NCBI RefSeq assembly: GCF_048771995.1
Contig: NC_133024.1
Location: 28,722,001 to 28,786,000 of the forward strand
Direction of reading: 5' to 3'
From: Taeniopygia guttata
Lineage: Eukaryota; Chordata; Aves; Passeriformes; Estrildidae
DNA length: 64,000 bases
In this document: piece by piece, positions 1 through 13,300 of the stretch
How positions within the stretch are numbered: the stretch's first letter is position 1
Layout: each line of letters opens with the position of its first letter
Notes under the pieces: model-generated
The model's input: only the letters and a program-made list of their open reading frames with translations
Database searches by the model: none
Told to the model about the DNA's origin: nothing
Position numbers and translations under genes: made by a program

Positions 1-3000
1 TTAATGTAACTTCAGGAAACTCTTCATTACTTCTGGTAAAATTCCTGCAGACTTTTTTTTCAAAAGATGGGAAAAGTTAAATAGGGAAGAAAAGCCATGA
101 TGACCTACTGTTTGAGCACTCTAGATTGTTGTTTTTTTAATTTGTTTCTGCGGTGACTCTGGCACATCTATGGTCATGGGACAAATTAACAGAACAAATT
201 ACTGTGATACTTGAGATGACACAGCAGGAGGGGTCCCCAGCAAACTGATGGGACTGGGATGATTCAGGGTGAGTTGCTCCAGTGCAAAATGGAGCAGTTA
301 ATTTGTCCTGGGATTTCAACATAATTTTGCTGTGAGGCAGATCTAGAACACTCACAGAGTTGTAGGCAGTAGTCCTCTACAAAGGCAAAATGCTTTAAAT
401 GCCTTGACCTAGGTCTGCCAGAACTCATTTTACCTTTGCCTAAGACTGGTTCCACATAAGAATCCTTTAATTATCTACAAAAATTGAGACTAAAGAATTA
501 TTCCAACCCACAGGTCAGTCTCATGACTCATGATTACCAAAAGCATTTCCAGAAAGTACTATGTCATCCTGTCCCCTTATATTATCCTCTCCCAGTGCCT
601 TTGCTATGGGTCTAAATCAGTACTACATAATCATGTTTCAGATTTTTCTATTCTTCTACTTTCCCTTCCTACTCTGATCTATACATGTGAATTGATATGA
701 CCAAGTTTGCTGTCACCAAATAACTGTCATTATACTTGAGAAGACTAGAAAAATGTGCTTTTCTGTGGTAAAAAAATCCCACCAAAATAAAAACAAAACC
801 AGAAAACCCTCTTTCATTTTTAAAGGTCATCCCTGCATGTCTGAGATTAGAAGCGCAGGGAGCAGGATGTGGATGTACAGAGCTGCCTGCCTTCCACCTC
901 TGGAGCTGCCAGTCTGTCCCCTTCTGCCAGGGCAAATCTTCTCTGCTAAGAGCACATCTGCTCCCCAGGCTGGCTGTTCAATCGACAATGATGTCTCGTT
1001 TCAAGTGTGACAGCACCGACCTGCTCGATCTCCATTCAGCTGCAGGTGGGGGCAGCGGAAGAGAAAGGGAGGGAGGGAGAGGGAGGACACTGCAACCTAC
1101 GTGAATAATTGATAGTGCAAGGAAAGGAGAGCAGCTGGGTTCCCTGTCTCCATCTGCTCACCAGCTGGGGATGAGAGATCCTTGCTCAGGTAGGGGATGA
1201 ACAGCTTAGCTGCTTTTATTCTCATCTTGCTTGCAATGCCAATTAAAAATATTTTGCATCTAGGAGGAATGGGAGCAAAGATAGGTGGGGGAGGGTTGAT
1301 CCAGATCTTCTCTGCTGCTTGTGTGGCGTTGTGTAATGCATAGAGTTTGGGGCAGTTTCAGCCTCATCAGGGAAAGTGTGTATGCTTTTTAAAAGACATT
1401 GTGCTATTCTGCATTGTGTAGAGAGGCAGTTACAGAGAGAGAAAGGGAGAGTGGAGGTGGGGACAGTGGATGTCTGTGTAGGAAATGAAACAAACTAAAG
1501 GGATGGAGGGGTATGAGAGAGGGTCTGCCCAGACTCAAAGGAATCCCACCCTGATTATGTCAGTCATGGACATAAAATGAGGAGTCCAAGTGCGCTGCGG
1601 GAGGTGCTGTCTGTGCACACCCGGTGCTATATTTAGAAGCTCTGTGCATAGATCTGTGGAAACAGCTGATGTGAGAACATGTGTGTTTCTGTCTGTGGAT
1701 GCAGCTTTGAGTTTATGTAATATTGAAGTAAAACTTTAAAAAATACAGGTTTTGCCCTGAAGAGTTTACCCTTGAAGGATATACTGCTGTGTTTATGTGG
1801 TACTGCGCAGCTTCCGTGAGCTGCTGATGTTCTTACAATGACTCAATTAAGAGAATTGCAGGGACCAGTTTCTGTGTTACAGCTAATACAGGCTTCTCCT
1901 ATGTGAGCAAGATAAAATGCTAATGAAATGAAACACGTTGAAAAAATCTGCTAACAAAAACTGGGAAAATACATAGCAAAAGCTATGGATACCAATTACT
2001 GTAATACATATATTAATATGCCTACAAGGATACCTGAAAGAACAAAAAACTTATATGCCAATCCCTAAACCACGCCATAACTATAAAATGCATAATGATC
2101 CATGCAAGTATGGACAGATATAGGGATTAAAATCTGAGACTGTAAGTACACTGGATTAGTCATATAAGAACACAAGTATTAATAGGAGCTGAATCTACTT
2201 ACTACAACAGAAGGCTTATAATAGGTAATATTTTTGCATCAGCAGGGTAAATAGTAATAATTGTTACCTTGATTGTAAGTTGAGGAAGAGAAAGTGGTCC
2301 TGTGATTTGCTTACATGTGATTTATTCATATTGCTATTGCTAAAGGAAGTTAATTAGAACAGTAATTAGGGTATTTAATAATTGTTTACTGTTTTGCTTA
2401 TGCATGTTGAGGGCTTTGTACACAACTGGAATTGCACTGAAGGTTAGGTAAAGCTGTGAGGCAGCTAAATGAAAGCTGAGCTCAGTGTGGTTTTGTATGT
2501 GAACAAAGTTGGCTCTTGTCTGTAGTGGCAAGCTGCCGAAGAACAAGAATGGCAGAAAGACCTGAGCCTCTCTGTATGCTTTGCTTTCACCATGACCAGG
2601 CTTGATAGTGCTGCTGATAATGACCCTGAGATGGGGGAGGGCAATAGTTACTGCTGGCAGCTTCTCTAACAGCAAAAAATAATGTCTCTTCCTCCTTCCT
2701 AGATGCAGCAGAAATGGCAATCTTGGCTTTTTGCCTTGGTCCAGTCACATCTCTACTCAGAGATTCAGGTGAATGAGTAAGACCTGCTTGTGCAGAGAGC
2801 AGCTGCTCTGTTCAGTGCCCTGGGTCCATTTAGGAAGCTTTTGAGTAGGAGCAAGGATGTATGAATTGGCCCATGCTCCAGCATCAGATCTCCTGGGGAA
2901 TTACAAGAGGTAGACAAAAGGAAATTGAGTCATCTTGGCTCCATGCAAGTTACTAAAAACGGCAAGTGGACCCTTTAGTTGTCCATTCAAAGTCATCACC

Positions 3001-3890
3001 TATCTTGATTCCTTACTCCTTACAGTCTCTTTGCCCACCCACAGATCCTTGAAGACCCCGTAATAATTTCTATCCAGGTCTTTTGAGTAGAATCTATAGG
3101 AAGCATTAGGATGAAAATAGTGCATTCATCCCCAAAACTTTGAAATTACTCCTTGCTCTCTGCATTTTTCTTTTTCCCCCCATCTCTATCTGCCAGCTCA
3201 TATTTTCTGTCTGGTCTGTCTGCATACTGTTTGTGCTCTTCCTTTACATTTTTTCCTAGCTCTCTGGCAAATTCTGTCTCTTGTTCTGCGTTTCCTTATG
3301 TCTCCTTCATTAGTCAGAAAAAACCCATTGTGAGGTTGACATTTGGCGTAAGGTTGTAGCTGCTGTTTTTATAGGTCTTGATGTAAAGAGAATACATGAC
3401 ATCATCCTGTGGAATGAAACTGAGAAGCACAGGAAAAAAATATGTGTCCAGAAGAACTCTGTGTTCTCATTTAAACACAGGTATATTTATATTCTTTCTA
3501 TAGCAGACCATGTTCTCATGCTCATTTTTTTTTTATCAGGAATGACAATCTGTTGATGAGTGAATCTGTTGATGAGTCAATGGAAATACATGCGGTTAAG
3601 GCATTAGCGACCCCTGAAAAATTGAGCTTCCCTAGTTTACACATTGCATCAATGAGCTATTTCATAAGGGGTGCAGAGACAAAGCTCTGCTGTACTTGAT
3701 GTATGTCAGGTCCAAATGACACTGATTTGGATTTAGTGAATTTAGTATCTTCCTAGCCTTCCCTTTAAAAGAATGGGATTTGTGGAGAACTGCTTTGATG
3801 CTCACTTTCCTCACTGGCTACTGAGAGCCTGAAGACGTGATCTTGTTCTACAGCAGAGTTGAATAAGTGAAACCCCTCTGTTGTCCCTGT
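1..3890. other. Upstream intergenic region, no supported gene
   Basis: No exon with matching splice phases or family similarity was found. The stretch holds a purine-rich run near 1060-1085, a 16-bp tandem duplication near 3547-3578, and AT-rich unique sequence. A short open frame from an ATG at 991 to a possible donor at 1046 does not fit the phase of the next gene's exons. Confidence 0.5.
3547..3578. repeat. 16-bp tandem duplication
   Basis: The unit AATCTGTTGATGAGTG occurs twice in a row, the second copy differing in its last base. It is a small local duplication in the intergenic region with no visible function. Confidence 0.7.
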
Positions 3891-4091
3891 CTAACGCTGT
3901 GCTTGTGTTACCTTCCCGGACAACTTGGAGAGCAGCGTCCCCGGCTCGGCTGTCCAGCAGCTGCTCCCGCACGCTGTGCTCCATCCACGGGCTCCCACAC
4001 CGGGGGGCTCCAGGGGGAACAGCCACAGCGGAGGAGGGACAGAAGCCATCACCCCATCACCCCATCCCCCCTTGTCTCCTCGTCCTCCATC

Positions 4092-4117
4092 CCTCCTCCT
4101 CCTCCTCCTCCTCCTCC
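4092..4117. repeat. (CTC)n microsatellite in CpG island
   Basis: A run of CTC/CCT triplets lies about 230 bp upstream of the predicted start codon. It may be a polypyrimidine promoter element and is likely to vary in length between individuals. Confidence 0.8.
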
Positions 4118-4240
4118 CCTCCGTGCTCTCCGGGGCCGCTGCCCGCCGGGCCCGGGCCCGGCCGTGCGGGTCCCTTCCCTTTCCATGCAGTGAATCCCGG
4201 CCCGAGAGGAAGAGGAGGGGTGGGGGCGGGAGCCGCGGCT

Positions 4241-4378
4241 TCGCAGGGGGCCGGCAGGGAGCCGTGCCCTTCTTCATGGCGAGGCCGGGGCAGAGCGAGC
4301 TCCCGAGGAGGGAAGCCGGGAGCTGACGCGGCGGAGCAGTCCAGCATGTTTTCCCGGGAGCACGGCGTCCCTGCCGGA
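4241..4378 (+). repeat. Duplicated promoter/first-exon block, copy A
   Basis: This 138-bp block matches 53011-53147 with 10 substitutions and one single-base gap by my hand alignment (about 92% identity), in the same orientation. It runs from the 5' UTR through the first 11 codons of the Rap1GAP-like gene and stops 11 bases short of the splice donor. The final 38 bp, holding the start codon and all shared coding bases, are identical. Homology stops abruptly at both ends, so it is not a spliced retrocopy. Confidence 0.9.
4276..4326 (+). CDS. Upstream ORF (16 codons) before the Rap1GAP-like start
   Basis: An ATG at 4276 opens a 16-codon frame, MARPGQSELPRREAGS, closed by TGA 19 bases before the predicted main start codon. 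The second copy of the block at 53045-53095 keeps the same frame and length with four amino-acid changes. If it lies in the mRNA it could limit initiation at the main ATG. Translation is not shown by the sequence, and conservation between the two copies may simply reflect a recent duplication. Confidence 0.35.
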   Translation: MARPGQSELPRREAGS

Positions 4379-4389
4379 GCCAGCGCAGG
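4346..4389 (+). CDS. Rap1GAP-like exon 1 (start)
   Basis: The exon reads [14 protein letters not shown] and ends two bases into codon 15 at the strong donor G|GTAGGT. The next exon begins with exactly the one base needed, which supports this start. The opening M-F-x-R-x-x-x-V loosely resembles RAP1GAP2 (MFGRKRSV). Confidence 0.7.
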
Positions 4390-7300
4390 GTAGGTACCGG
4401 TACCGGCAGCGGGGCCGGTGCCGGCGGCAGCGGGGCTTGGGGCCCTGCCTTTCCCGGGCAGGGCAGCGGCTGCCGGCGTTAGGCTCGCAGCGCTGGAGCA
4501 GCAGGAAGAGCCCTCGCGGGTTGGCTGGAAGGGCGGAGAACCGGGGAGGGGAAGGGCGACGGCCGTGCCCAGCCCGGCGGGTCCGGCTCTGGCTGTGGGC
4601 CCGGCCCTCGCTCCCTCCCTCGCTCGGTCCGTCCCGGCCCCGCTCCGGCCGCGGGAGGCGGGCCGTGGGGCGGCCGCGGGTGCCCCTGTCCCTGGAAGGA
4701 AAGAGGGAGGCTCGGCAGGCTTTCTCCTGCCGTCCTCGGAGGGTGGGACCTCTCCTATTGGGACTTCTCAGGAGGTGGGAGTGCGGGTTGGATGGCAAGA
4801 TTAATTTCCCCCTGGGGTTCTCCTTTCTCCTGCCCCGCAAGGAGAGCTGGCGGGGTTCTCCGGGCCCTCCCGGTGCCCTGCCCGCCGCTTTGTGGGTGCA
4901 CGAAGTCCTGAGCACGGGCTGCCCACGAGTGGGAGCCGTGGCCTCCACGGGAGCTGCCCAGCAGCCAGAGGGGAGCGCGGGTGGGAGAGACGCTCCTTAC
5001 TGGAAGTCAGAGTCTCTGGGCAGAAAGTTTGTGACCAGCTGAGAACAAACTACCTCTCATCTGTAGTGATAGCTTCCTTTTTCTAGCTTCAGTAATTCCT
5101 TCTCTTGAGCTCTAGGAATCCATGTGTAAGCAAATTTCAAAGATGTACAGGTGTTCTGAGAGTAGGGCCATTCATGTCATGTTTTCAGCTGTCTCCACCG
5201 AATAGCTAACAGTTGTATGTGGTAAAGCAAATGCCTCCCTCCAAGGCAGAAACAAGGGAGTGAAACAGCAGAAGCTGTTGTTCAAGAGAAGTGGCTGCCC
5301 AGTTTTCCTTATGAGCATTTCAGGCCTGTTCTTCTCTCACATTACCTTTAGTTCTTCCAAATTGCCTGTCCCTTCTAGTGAGGGATTTAAAAAACATATT
5401 GGTGTCTCCCTGCAAGAAACTCTTATCAGGTTGGGACACCAGTTGTTATACTGACTGTTGTTCCATAGATAGCTGCAAATCATGCTGTGGTGTTTCTCCT
5501 AGTGGAAGGCTTCCAGATTAGCATAAGTATTTACAACAGCTATACACCTGCTTCCCTGTGAACTTTCAGGAAAACAGTTATCTGAGGATTTGGGGCACTT
5601 ACCTTTTAGAGTGCATCAAATCCCCATTTGCTCTGGAATACTTATGAAAGGGTGTATGAAATTCTGTCCAATTTGTGTTTTTCTTAGAGCAAATACTTGC
5701 ATTGACTTGGTTATTGAACTGGCTCAGCTACAGCTGATAGCAATGATCTTGAAAACTGGGTAGAGAGATCCTATGACTGAAATAGCAGAGGATGCTGCAA
5801 GACAGGAATCCAAGGCATGAGCAGAGCTGTAGTGGCTTAGAGAGCTTCAAAGGTTCTTGTTCCATTTCAGATTTCACAGTGGAATTTATCAGTGGATCAG
5901 CACTACCTACATTTAGTTTGATTGTTTGAAATTAATGCACTGGTTACAGTCACTAGCGAAATCCTGGGTTAGCCTTCAGCATTTTCTAGGCCTTATGCTT
6001 CCCCTTATTGTCATTTCCTAGGAATAAAGCTTCGGCAAGTGTACATTTGCACATAAATATTCCTTTCCCAATCTTCAGAATTGCTTTGCTTTTTCAGAAG
6101 GATGATGTTCTTCTTTTCTGTGGTCAAAGAGTTTGAAGTTCCAATTTAAAAAGAAGTATGTTCCCTTTTTATAATACAGTCTAGTGCTTTTCATTCCAGA
6201 AGTTCAAAGTTCCAGAAATTGAATGTGGACTTTAAAGAGATAATTATAATAGCCCCAAATTTTTGTGATATTTTATAAAAGATAATGTAAAATCCAATGC
6301 ATTCTCTTGGGTTTCCAAAGGCCCATGGAGTATTCCTAATTTAGGATAATTACAGAATTGTGAACATCTCTGAATCTACAGTAAGACTGGTGATTTTGGC
6401 ATCTACTGGACTCATTTGGGTGATAGAACTGTGCTAGAATTCAGTGGTAAAGAATGGTTTCTGCCCAAAGTTTTCCAGTCACTCCAGAGTGTTGAGATGA
6501 ATTTATGGTGAGAGAACAGGGGCAGGATTAGCCACATTGACCATGTAGGAGCTGCCAGATTTCCATGATGCAGGTGTGTATTTAACTCCTCTGAATGATT
6601 CAGCATTCACCTCAGTGGCATGCCTAAGCAAACACTAGTATTCTTCGAGGTTCCAGGACATCCAGTTGCACAAAAGGTTCTATTGTTACACTTCTTTCTG
6701 AAAATGAGAATGTATCAAATTAAACTTGTGCCTTTTTAAGGTTTACTGAACAGAAACTTCAGATTTTTGAGACAGGGAAAATGTTTCATGTACTGCCTTG
6801 GACATAAATTTTGCTCATCCCAAATGTTCTTCAAGTAAATGAATAAGATGATAAATAAAGCATGTATTAGTATAGTATTAATATTAATTTAAAATACATT
6901 TGCCATCAAACTATTTCAATATTTATTTGAGGTTGTCAAGACTAACTCCTACGTCTTCCCTCCCAGACATGTTATGGCATTAATTTCTAGATGCATTATA
7001 CAGATTTCTCTCATTTGAATTTCAGGAGAAAATTGTGGGATGTGCTATTTTGTGTAGATGAGCCTATATGCAAGTTACATTATACCACTGAGCCACTAAA
7101 ATGAATTGTCAATTCTCAGAGAACTGGTGAGCATTAGGATTCTTGGAGCTCGTGACAGAGTAGTTTCAAGATTACAGAAATATATGAGAGGGAACATAGC
7201 CATTGCTTTCAAAGCAAGGATCTGCATGGCCACTCTCTCTTGGCATGGAAGCAGCAGCAGTCATGCATCTAATAGCTACAGGACAGCAATTCTTTATTGC

Positions 7301-10300
7301 CTTTTAGGATTATTATTTGCCTTGTAGGACTGAGTGCACCCTCAGCATGTTTGTAGATGACATAGAGATGAGGGGTGTGGTTGACACAACAGAAGAAGGG
7401 ACCATCCAGGAGACCTGGACAAGCTTGACAAGTGGTGGTCCTGTGAGAATCTTGTGAAGTTCAACAAGTCCAAGCGCAATGTACTGCAGCTGGTTTGGGG
7501 CAATCCCAGACGTGGGCACAGACTGGGAGATGAGCTCATTGAGAGCAGCCCTGGGGAGAAGAACTTGGGGGTTCTGGTAGAGGAAAAGCTGGACATGAGC
7601 CTGCAGTGTCCACGTACAGCCCAGAAAGCCAAACATACCCTGGGCTGCATCACAAGAGGAGTGGCCAGCAGGTTGAGAGAGGTGATTTTCCCTCTCTGCT
7701 CTTGTGAGACTGCATGTGGAATACTGCATCCAGCCTGGGGTCCCCAGCACAAGAGAGATGTGAACCTGATAGAGTAGGTCTAGAGGAGGCCACAGAGATG
7801 TTCTGAGGGCTGGGTCTCCTCTCCTACAAATACAGGCTGAGACAGCTGAGGTTGTTCAGCATAGAGAAAAACATCTAGTACTTAGAAGGGACTTATTAGA
7901 AAGGGAGAGTGATTTTTTACAGGTCAGGTAGTAACAGGATGATGGGGAACAGTTTTAAAGTACAAGAGAAGAGATTTATATTACATGTTAGGAAGAAGTT
8001 CTTTACTCAGAGGATAGCGAGGCACTGGAACAGGTTGCCCAGAGAAGCTGTGGGTAGTCCACCCCTGGAAGTGTTCAAGGCCAGGTTGGATGGGGCCCTG
8101 AGCAATTTGGTGAAGTAGGTGACATCTGGCTGAGGGGTTGGGACTAGATGATCTTTAAGGTCACTTCCAGCCCAAACCCTTCTGTGATTCTGTGACCACC
8201 TAACAATCATATTCATGATTTCATTACAAAGTGGGTGAGTCCTGTCTCCTGTAAACTTGTGCTTAGTTCCCAGCCCTACCTATGTGGCCTTCACCATGAC
8301 TTAACCCCAGTTCTGACTGCTAGTAAAAACTGTGAGGGGTGTGGAATGTTTAGATAGTAACAGTGGAGAGGTGCAGCTGGCAGTGAGACTCTAGTGCTGT
8401 GGACAATGCTAAATATGTCTTCTAAACTACAGTGTAGTGTTTGTGTTGCTTTTTATTTTCTCTTCTATGAAATCAAATAAAGTCCTGCTGCTGTTTGTAC
8501 ACACTGCTGCTCCAGCAGGGACCATAGTAATAATATATTTTCCATAGCAGATGTGCAGAGAAAAGCTCACCTAATCTCCATGCTGGCTGTACCAGCAGTG
8601 GTAACACAAAACTGTGCCTGTATCTCTGCAGGGTGTTATCGGTTCTGTTCTAGTGCCATCTCTGTTATGCTCCTGTCTTTGAGATTAATACCCAGGCTAT
8701 GGCAGCTGGGGCTGTCCTTTTGGTGCTGATTTCAGTGGAAGTTCAGGACTACTTTCATCCTTTTTGATACGGTTCTGTTTTGAGATCTGATTCTCAAAGC
8801 TTCTCACAAGACATGTCTTAATTCTGTTCCAAATCCATGATGGAAGAGGAGCTTGGCAAAGAAAAATTATTCAGCACTTCCATGACAGTTGTGAAGAAAA
8901 TATTGCATGTGAGCAGAGACAGAGCAGTCAGAAGCCAGAAAATTTTTGCTGTTACATCCAGAATGTTTGAAAGTGGCAAGTGGTAAGTTCAACAACTTCA
9001 GGGATTCTCAAAGGTAATGACAGCTTCCTTATAGGCAAGAAATGGCCTGAGGAGAAGAATAGTATGCAGAGGGCAAAGGAGGCACTGCAGGCAAGCGCTG
9101 ACATCTTGAATTCTCTTCAGAGTTAATTTTTTTTTTTCTCTTCTGCCTCTATCTGTTGCAGGAGGTCTGAGGAGGCGGTGCAGGTTTTTAGTGATGTTAT
9201 AGACTCTCCCACTGAAGGCTTTCCATGTGTCCTCACTCCTGCTGTCCCCAACAAGGTAAAAGCAGTCCATGTTTGGCTCAGGGCTGGTGTATGCTTCGAG
9301 TTATATATGCAGAAGAATTGTCTGAAATCAAGTTTGTGTGCATGTATGTCTTACAGCTATAGTTGTTTCCTTCTGTGAGAATCCTAAACTTGCTAATGTG
9401 ACCAGCTCTTATGCCATTCTATCTCAAGTCAATCTGAGCCATTGAAAGAGAGAAATTCCTGATACCTGACTGACCAGGTTTCAGGTCAAGCTTTTGCAAC
9501 ACAAGAAGACAATTTGGCCAGTTGTTTTGTGCATGCTACCAATTAAGGAAGAACCATTCCATCATGTCTTCAGCAAACAAGTAGTTTCTTTGCCAAGATA
9601 TGGAAGCATCTGTTGGCTCCTTCAATATCTGGGTTACCACAGAAGATAATGTTAGCTTCTGCAAATGTCAAATTATTTTTCTCTGTTGTCTTTTCCTTTT
9701 CACAGACTGTGGACTTGTTTGAGATGATTGAAAAAATGCAGGTAAGGAGAAGTAATTCTGTCAATTTTTGAGATCTCTTAATTTTTTGTAGCAAACAAAT
9801 AATCAGCTACTATTTGTCCTATTGCTTACCTCATAATGTCATTTATTGTGGGATCACAAAATGTTTAGGTCTTCTATGCTCAATCTCTTATTCTTCAATG
9901 GGATTTCAAGAGCATTTTTCTGTGTTCATTTTTCCAGTCAGCGTGATGGAAGCAATAGACACAGGTTATTATAATTCTGTCTGTTCTTTGCAGAAATGTG
10001 ATTCTGAGAGAAAATCAAAGTTGCAATAAGTTGTCTCTGGCATCTTCTTCAGGCAACTCTGTTCTGCTGGGTAGCAGATATAATGACAGGTGATTCATTG
10101 GATGTTAACCTAACTGCATTTAGCAAGGTCAGACAGTTTAATAAATAACTACTGTAGGTCCTGTCTTTAACTTGTGAAAGAAAGAAGGACTCTGGCTTAA
10201 TTCTTACACAGAAATACATGCATTTAGCTGCATATATTATGTTATAAACTTTAAACAGGGCAGAGTTGAAGTTTTTCCCCTTTCACCATATCAAATAAAG

Positions 10301-13300
10301 AAAATGTAATATATGTGTTAAATATCTAACAATGAAGTCTTCAGATTTTTCAGACTGTGTATTATCAGAGCATCCTTGCAGGTTACCAGTATTTTCTCTG
10401 AGTGGTGCATCTTCTTTAAAGTGATGTAGTTAACCTTGGCATAACATAACACATAGCAAGGCACGTAACTTCTGCCTTTTATTATGTGCTGGAATTAAAC
10501 TTATCAAAACCATTTAACTTATTTTGTGGAATTTGGGTGATCAAATTATGAATATGGGGAAACTGACAGAATTTAGTGAGACTACAAAGGTGAGGAGGTG
10601 GAAGGTAGCAGGAAAATGCTGAGTTTAGCATTGTGAGGCTGAAGTACTTTTTGGCATACTGGAGAGGAGTGTTGGAGAGAGGGGCTGAAGGTGTGTCTGC
10701 CATGTATTCATGTGCAGACAGACATAGACATTGCAACCACTGTGCTGACAGCCAAACTATGTTTGGGATGTGTTCTCAGTGCTTTAGAGTAGCAAGCTCT
10801 GTAAGCGTGCCAGGCTCATTTAACTGCAGGAAAGTAAGCTTGAGCAAGCAGTGCTGCTTTAGTTCATGCACATGTTCAGAGGTTGTGACAGTCCTTCCCA
10901 GGCCTTTTGAAAATAGATAAGGAAGAGTCATTACCAGGTGTCCTTCAGTGGAAGACTGGTGCTTAAGACTGTCAGTGTTTCTCAGCTCACAGTTTACCAT
11001 ATGGAAAGTTTGACTGGATTTGCACCTCTTTAGTTAGAGAGATATCAGGGAGCTGATGGGAATTTCCAAGGCATGCAGACTGCCTAATTTTGCATCTATG
11101 GTGTTTTCTTAGCTGCTCATTATCAAGACTTTATAGCATTTTTTATTTCTATTTAAGCTTGTTTTGTCACCTAACATGAACTAGGAGAATCAATAACCGC
11201 TGTTTAACAGATTTTTTTTGAAAGTTAAGTGTTTTCCAAGAGAAAAAAAAAAAAATTTCTCTAATACTTTTTATATTTGTTTAGATTTTTACTATTTTTT
11301 TATTCTCTTGTTTGTTTTTGCTTTCCCTTTCCTTCCATTTGACTGTGACTATCCTTTAGATTTGTTGAGTCATTCTTGAAAATGAAATCTGAGATTTTTG
11401 TTAGCAATCAAAGTGAGTGAAAACTAAAGCAGGAGACTTGAACATTACTTCTGTGAAATAACAACAAAAAAGCCTCAGGATAAAATTGATTATTGAGTAC
11501 TTTAACAATTGGATTGGAATACAATTGTTGGACTGAAAATTAGGATAGCCATTTCACATTCTGTGTGATAAATTAACAGGTAAAGTTGTACTCCCTCTTT
11601 ACATTGAAACAAATCCCAAGATTTGGGAAAGAAGTTTACCTTATTTTTTTTCTTTCTCATTTTCTTTTTGTTTTTCTCTTCAATTTTATTAATAATTTCT
11701 TGGAAATAAGTGGGCTACTGGCCACTTCTTTCTCTGCTTACAGATCTAGTGAAGTCACAGTATATACTCTGTTAAGGACACTTAATAATATGTTGTTCCT
11801 AGATTGCTTTGCAGTGCAGGCAATTTTAAAAAACAAAGAAATTTTGTTTCATCCAATAAGCTCAGATATTTCAGGTCTTCATATGTTTCAATAGCCAGTC
11901 CCTCTTCACTTCACTGCTTGTGTTCACTCCCTCTGTTCTGCATTCTTACAATTTCTGCATATTCAGTTTTATTTTCTCACAAGTACTTTCATGGTTTTTT
12001 TCCCTGTGTCCTGTTTGGTATCCAAGTTGTCTGTTTTGAACTAGTCCCCTCAAGGCACTGCTCTTTCCCCATAGAATATGTGTATTATCATAGCATTGTT
12101 ATGCCATGTTGGACCCTGACTCTGGGTCTGGTCACCTTTTTCTCTGTCATTCATTCTTTCATCCTGCTCAGGCCAGGTGTTTCCCCTGTTCAAGACCTTG
12201 GGAATATGAGATTCCCAGTCTGATATGAGATTTCCAGCTTCCAGTAAGCTATCTGGGGGAACTGGCAGTGCTGCAAGCCAAACCAGATCAAACCAGAAGG
12301 ATGTCTCAAGGGGTGGCTGAGACTGCTGCAGTTTATTCCTCTCCCTTTTGAGGAATGACAGTGATCATCAAGCAGTTGTTCTGCCCATGCTTTGACACTT
12401 CAACAGCTTAACGCTGGTTACCCTTTAAAATAAAGCTTTAGACTGTACAGCCCAGGGTTGCATTATTCTGACCTTAAGCTTCACTCTAGAGGAGAGGTTG
12501 GTAGATTTAAACTTGTCTTCTGCTTCCAGGCTACCAGGAGTTTCCTTAACAGTGCAGAGTCATGGAATGTGCTGGTACATTCCTTTGCTCTCTGTAGGGG
12601 CTCTGACACGGAGCTCCTTTACAGCAGCCCAGAAAGTTTTCCCTCAGGCTTGCTGAGATACTGGTCTTCTACCAGGACCTCCTTTGAAACTGGAAAATTC
12701 TTGCAGTTATCAGATCTGCCAAAAATGCCAAGGAAGGAGAGAGAAATATTAGAAGATTGCAGTTTCCCAATCTCCATTTCTGTCCTAGTACTTCCCACAG
12801 TTTGATGCAGAAGTCTGTGGCTGCTTTGTACCTATGTGTCCATCCTGCATCAGTCCTGTTTTGACAGTACACAGGACTTTCTGGTAGTGACAGGACTTTC
12901 TGTCTCTTTTCCAAATCCCCGGATTTCACAACTTGGTCTTCCTTGTGAGTCCCAACTCAGTAGGTTAATGACTGAAACTGGAGACCATATCAACAAAACA
13001 CTTTTTAGTGCTTACATTCCACAAACTCAACTTTTTCAGCTTTACAACTTCCCTAAATGCAAAATGGTTACTAACTACTTCTGCAAAAGATGAAGATCAC
13101 TTGTCAACCTCCGTTCCATCTTAATTTCACAACTCACCACATCCTGGTAATTGGTTACTCATTTTGTTGATGCTGTGAACTGACATCACAATTCAAAACT
13201 TATGAAGTTTTCCTATGAAGAATGTTTTCAGGCTGATATTTGTTTAGTCTCCATTGCTGAAAATACACAAGGAAAACAATTTCTTTGGGTAGGGTGTGTA

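Larger units (their letters stand above)
3900..5000 (+). promoter_or_regulatory. CpG-island promoter of the Rap1GAP-like gene
   Basis: This kilobase is very GC- and CpG-rich compared with the AT-rich flanks and contains GC boxes and a (CTC)n tract. It covers the predicted first coding exon at 4346-4389, so it is the likely TATA-less promoter. The transcription start cannot be placed from sequence alone. The island extends about 600 bp into intron 1. Confidence 0.75.

Noticed and set aside
991-1045. Possible upstream first exon (ATG to a GTGGGG donor)
   Set aside because: It ends in phase 1, which fits neither exon 2 (needs two bases) nor exon 3 (phase 0) of the Rap1GAP-like gene, and the peptide is not recognisable.
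3811-5042. Long open frames on both strands across the CpG island
   Set aside because: GC-rich DNA lacks stop codons; the frames are Arg/Pro/Ala-rich and overlap each other without similarity to known proteins.
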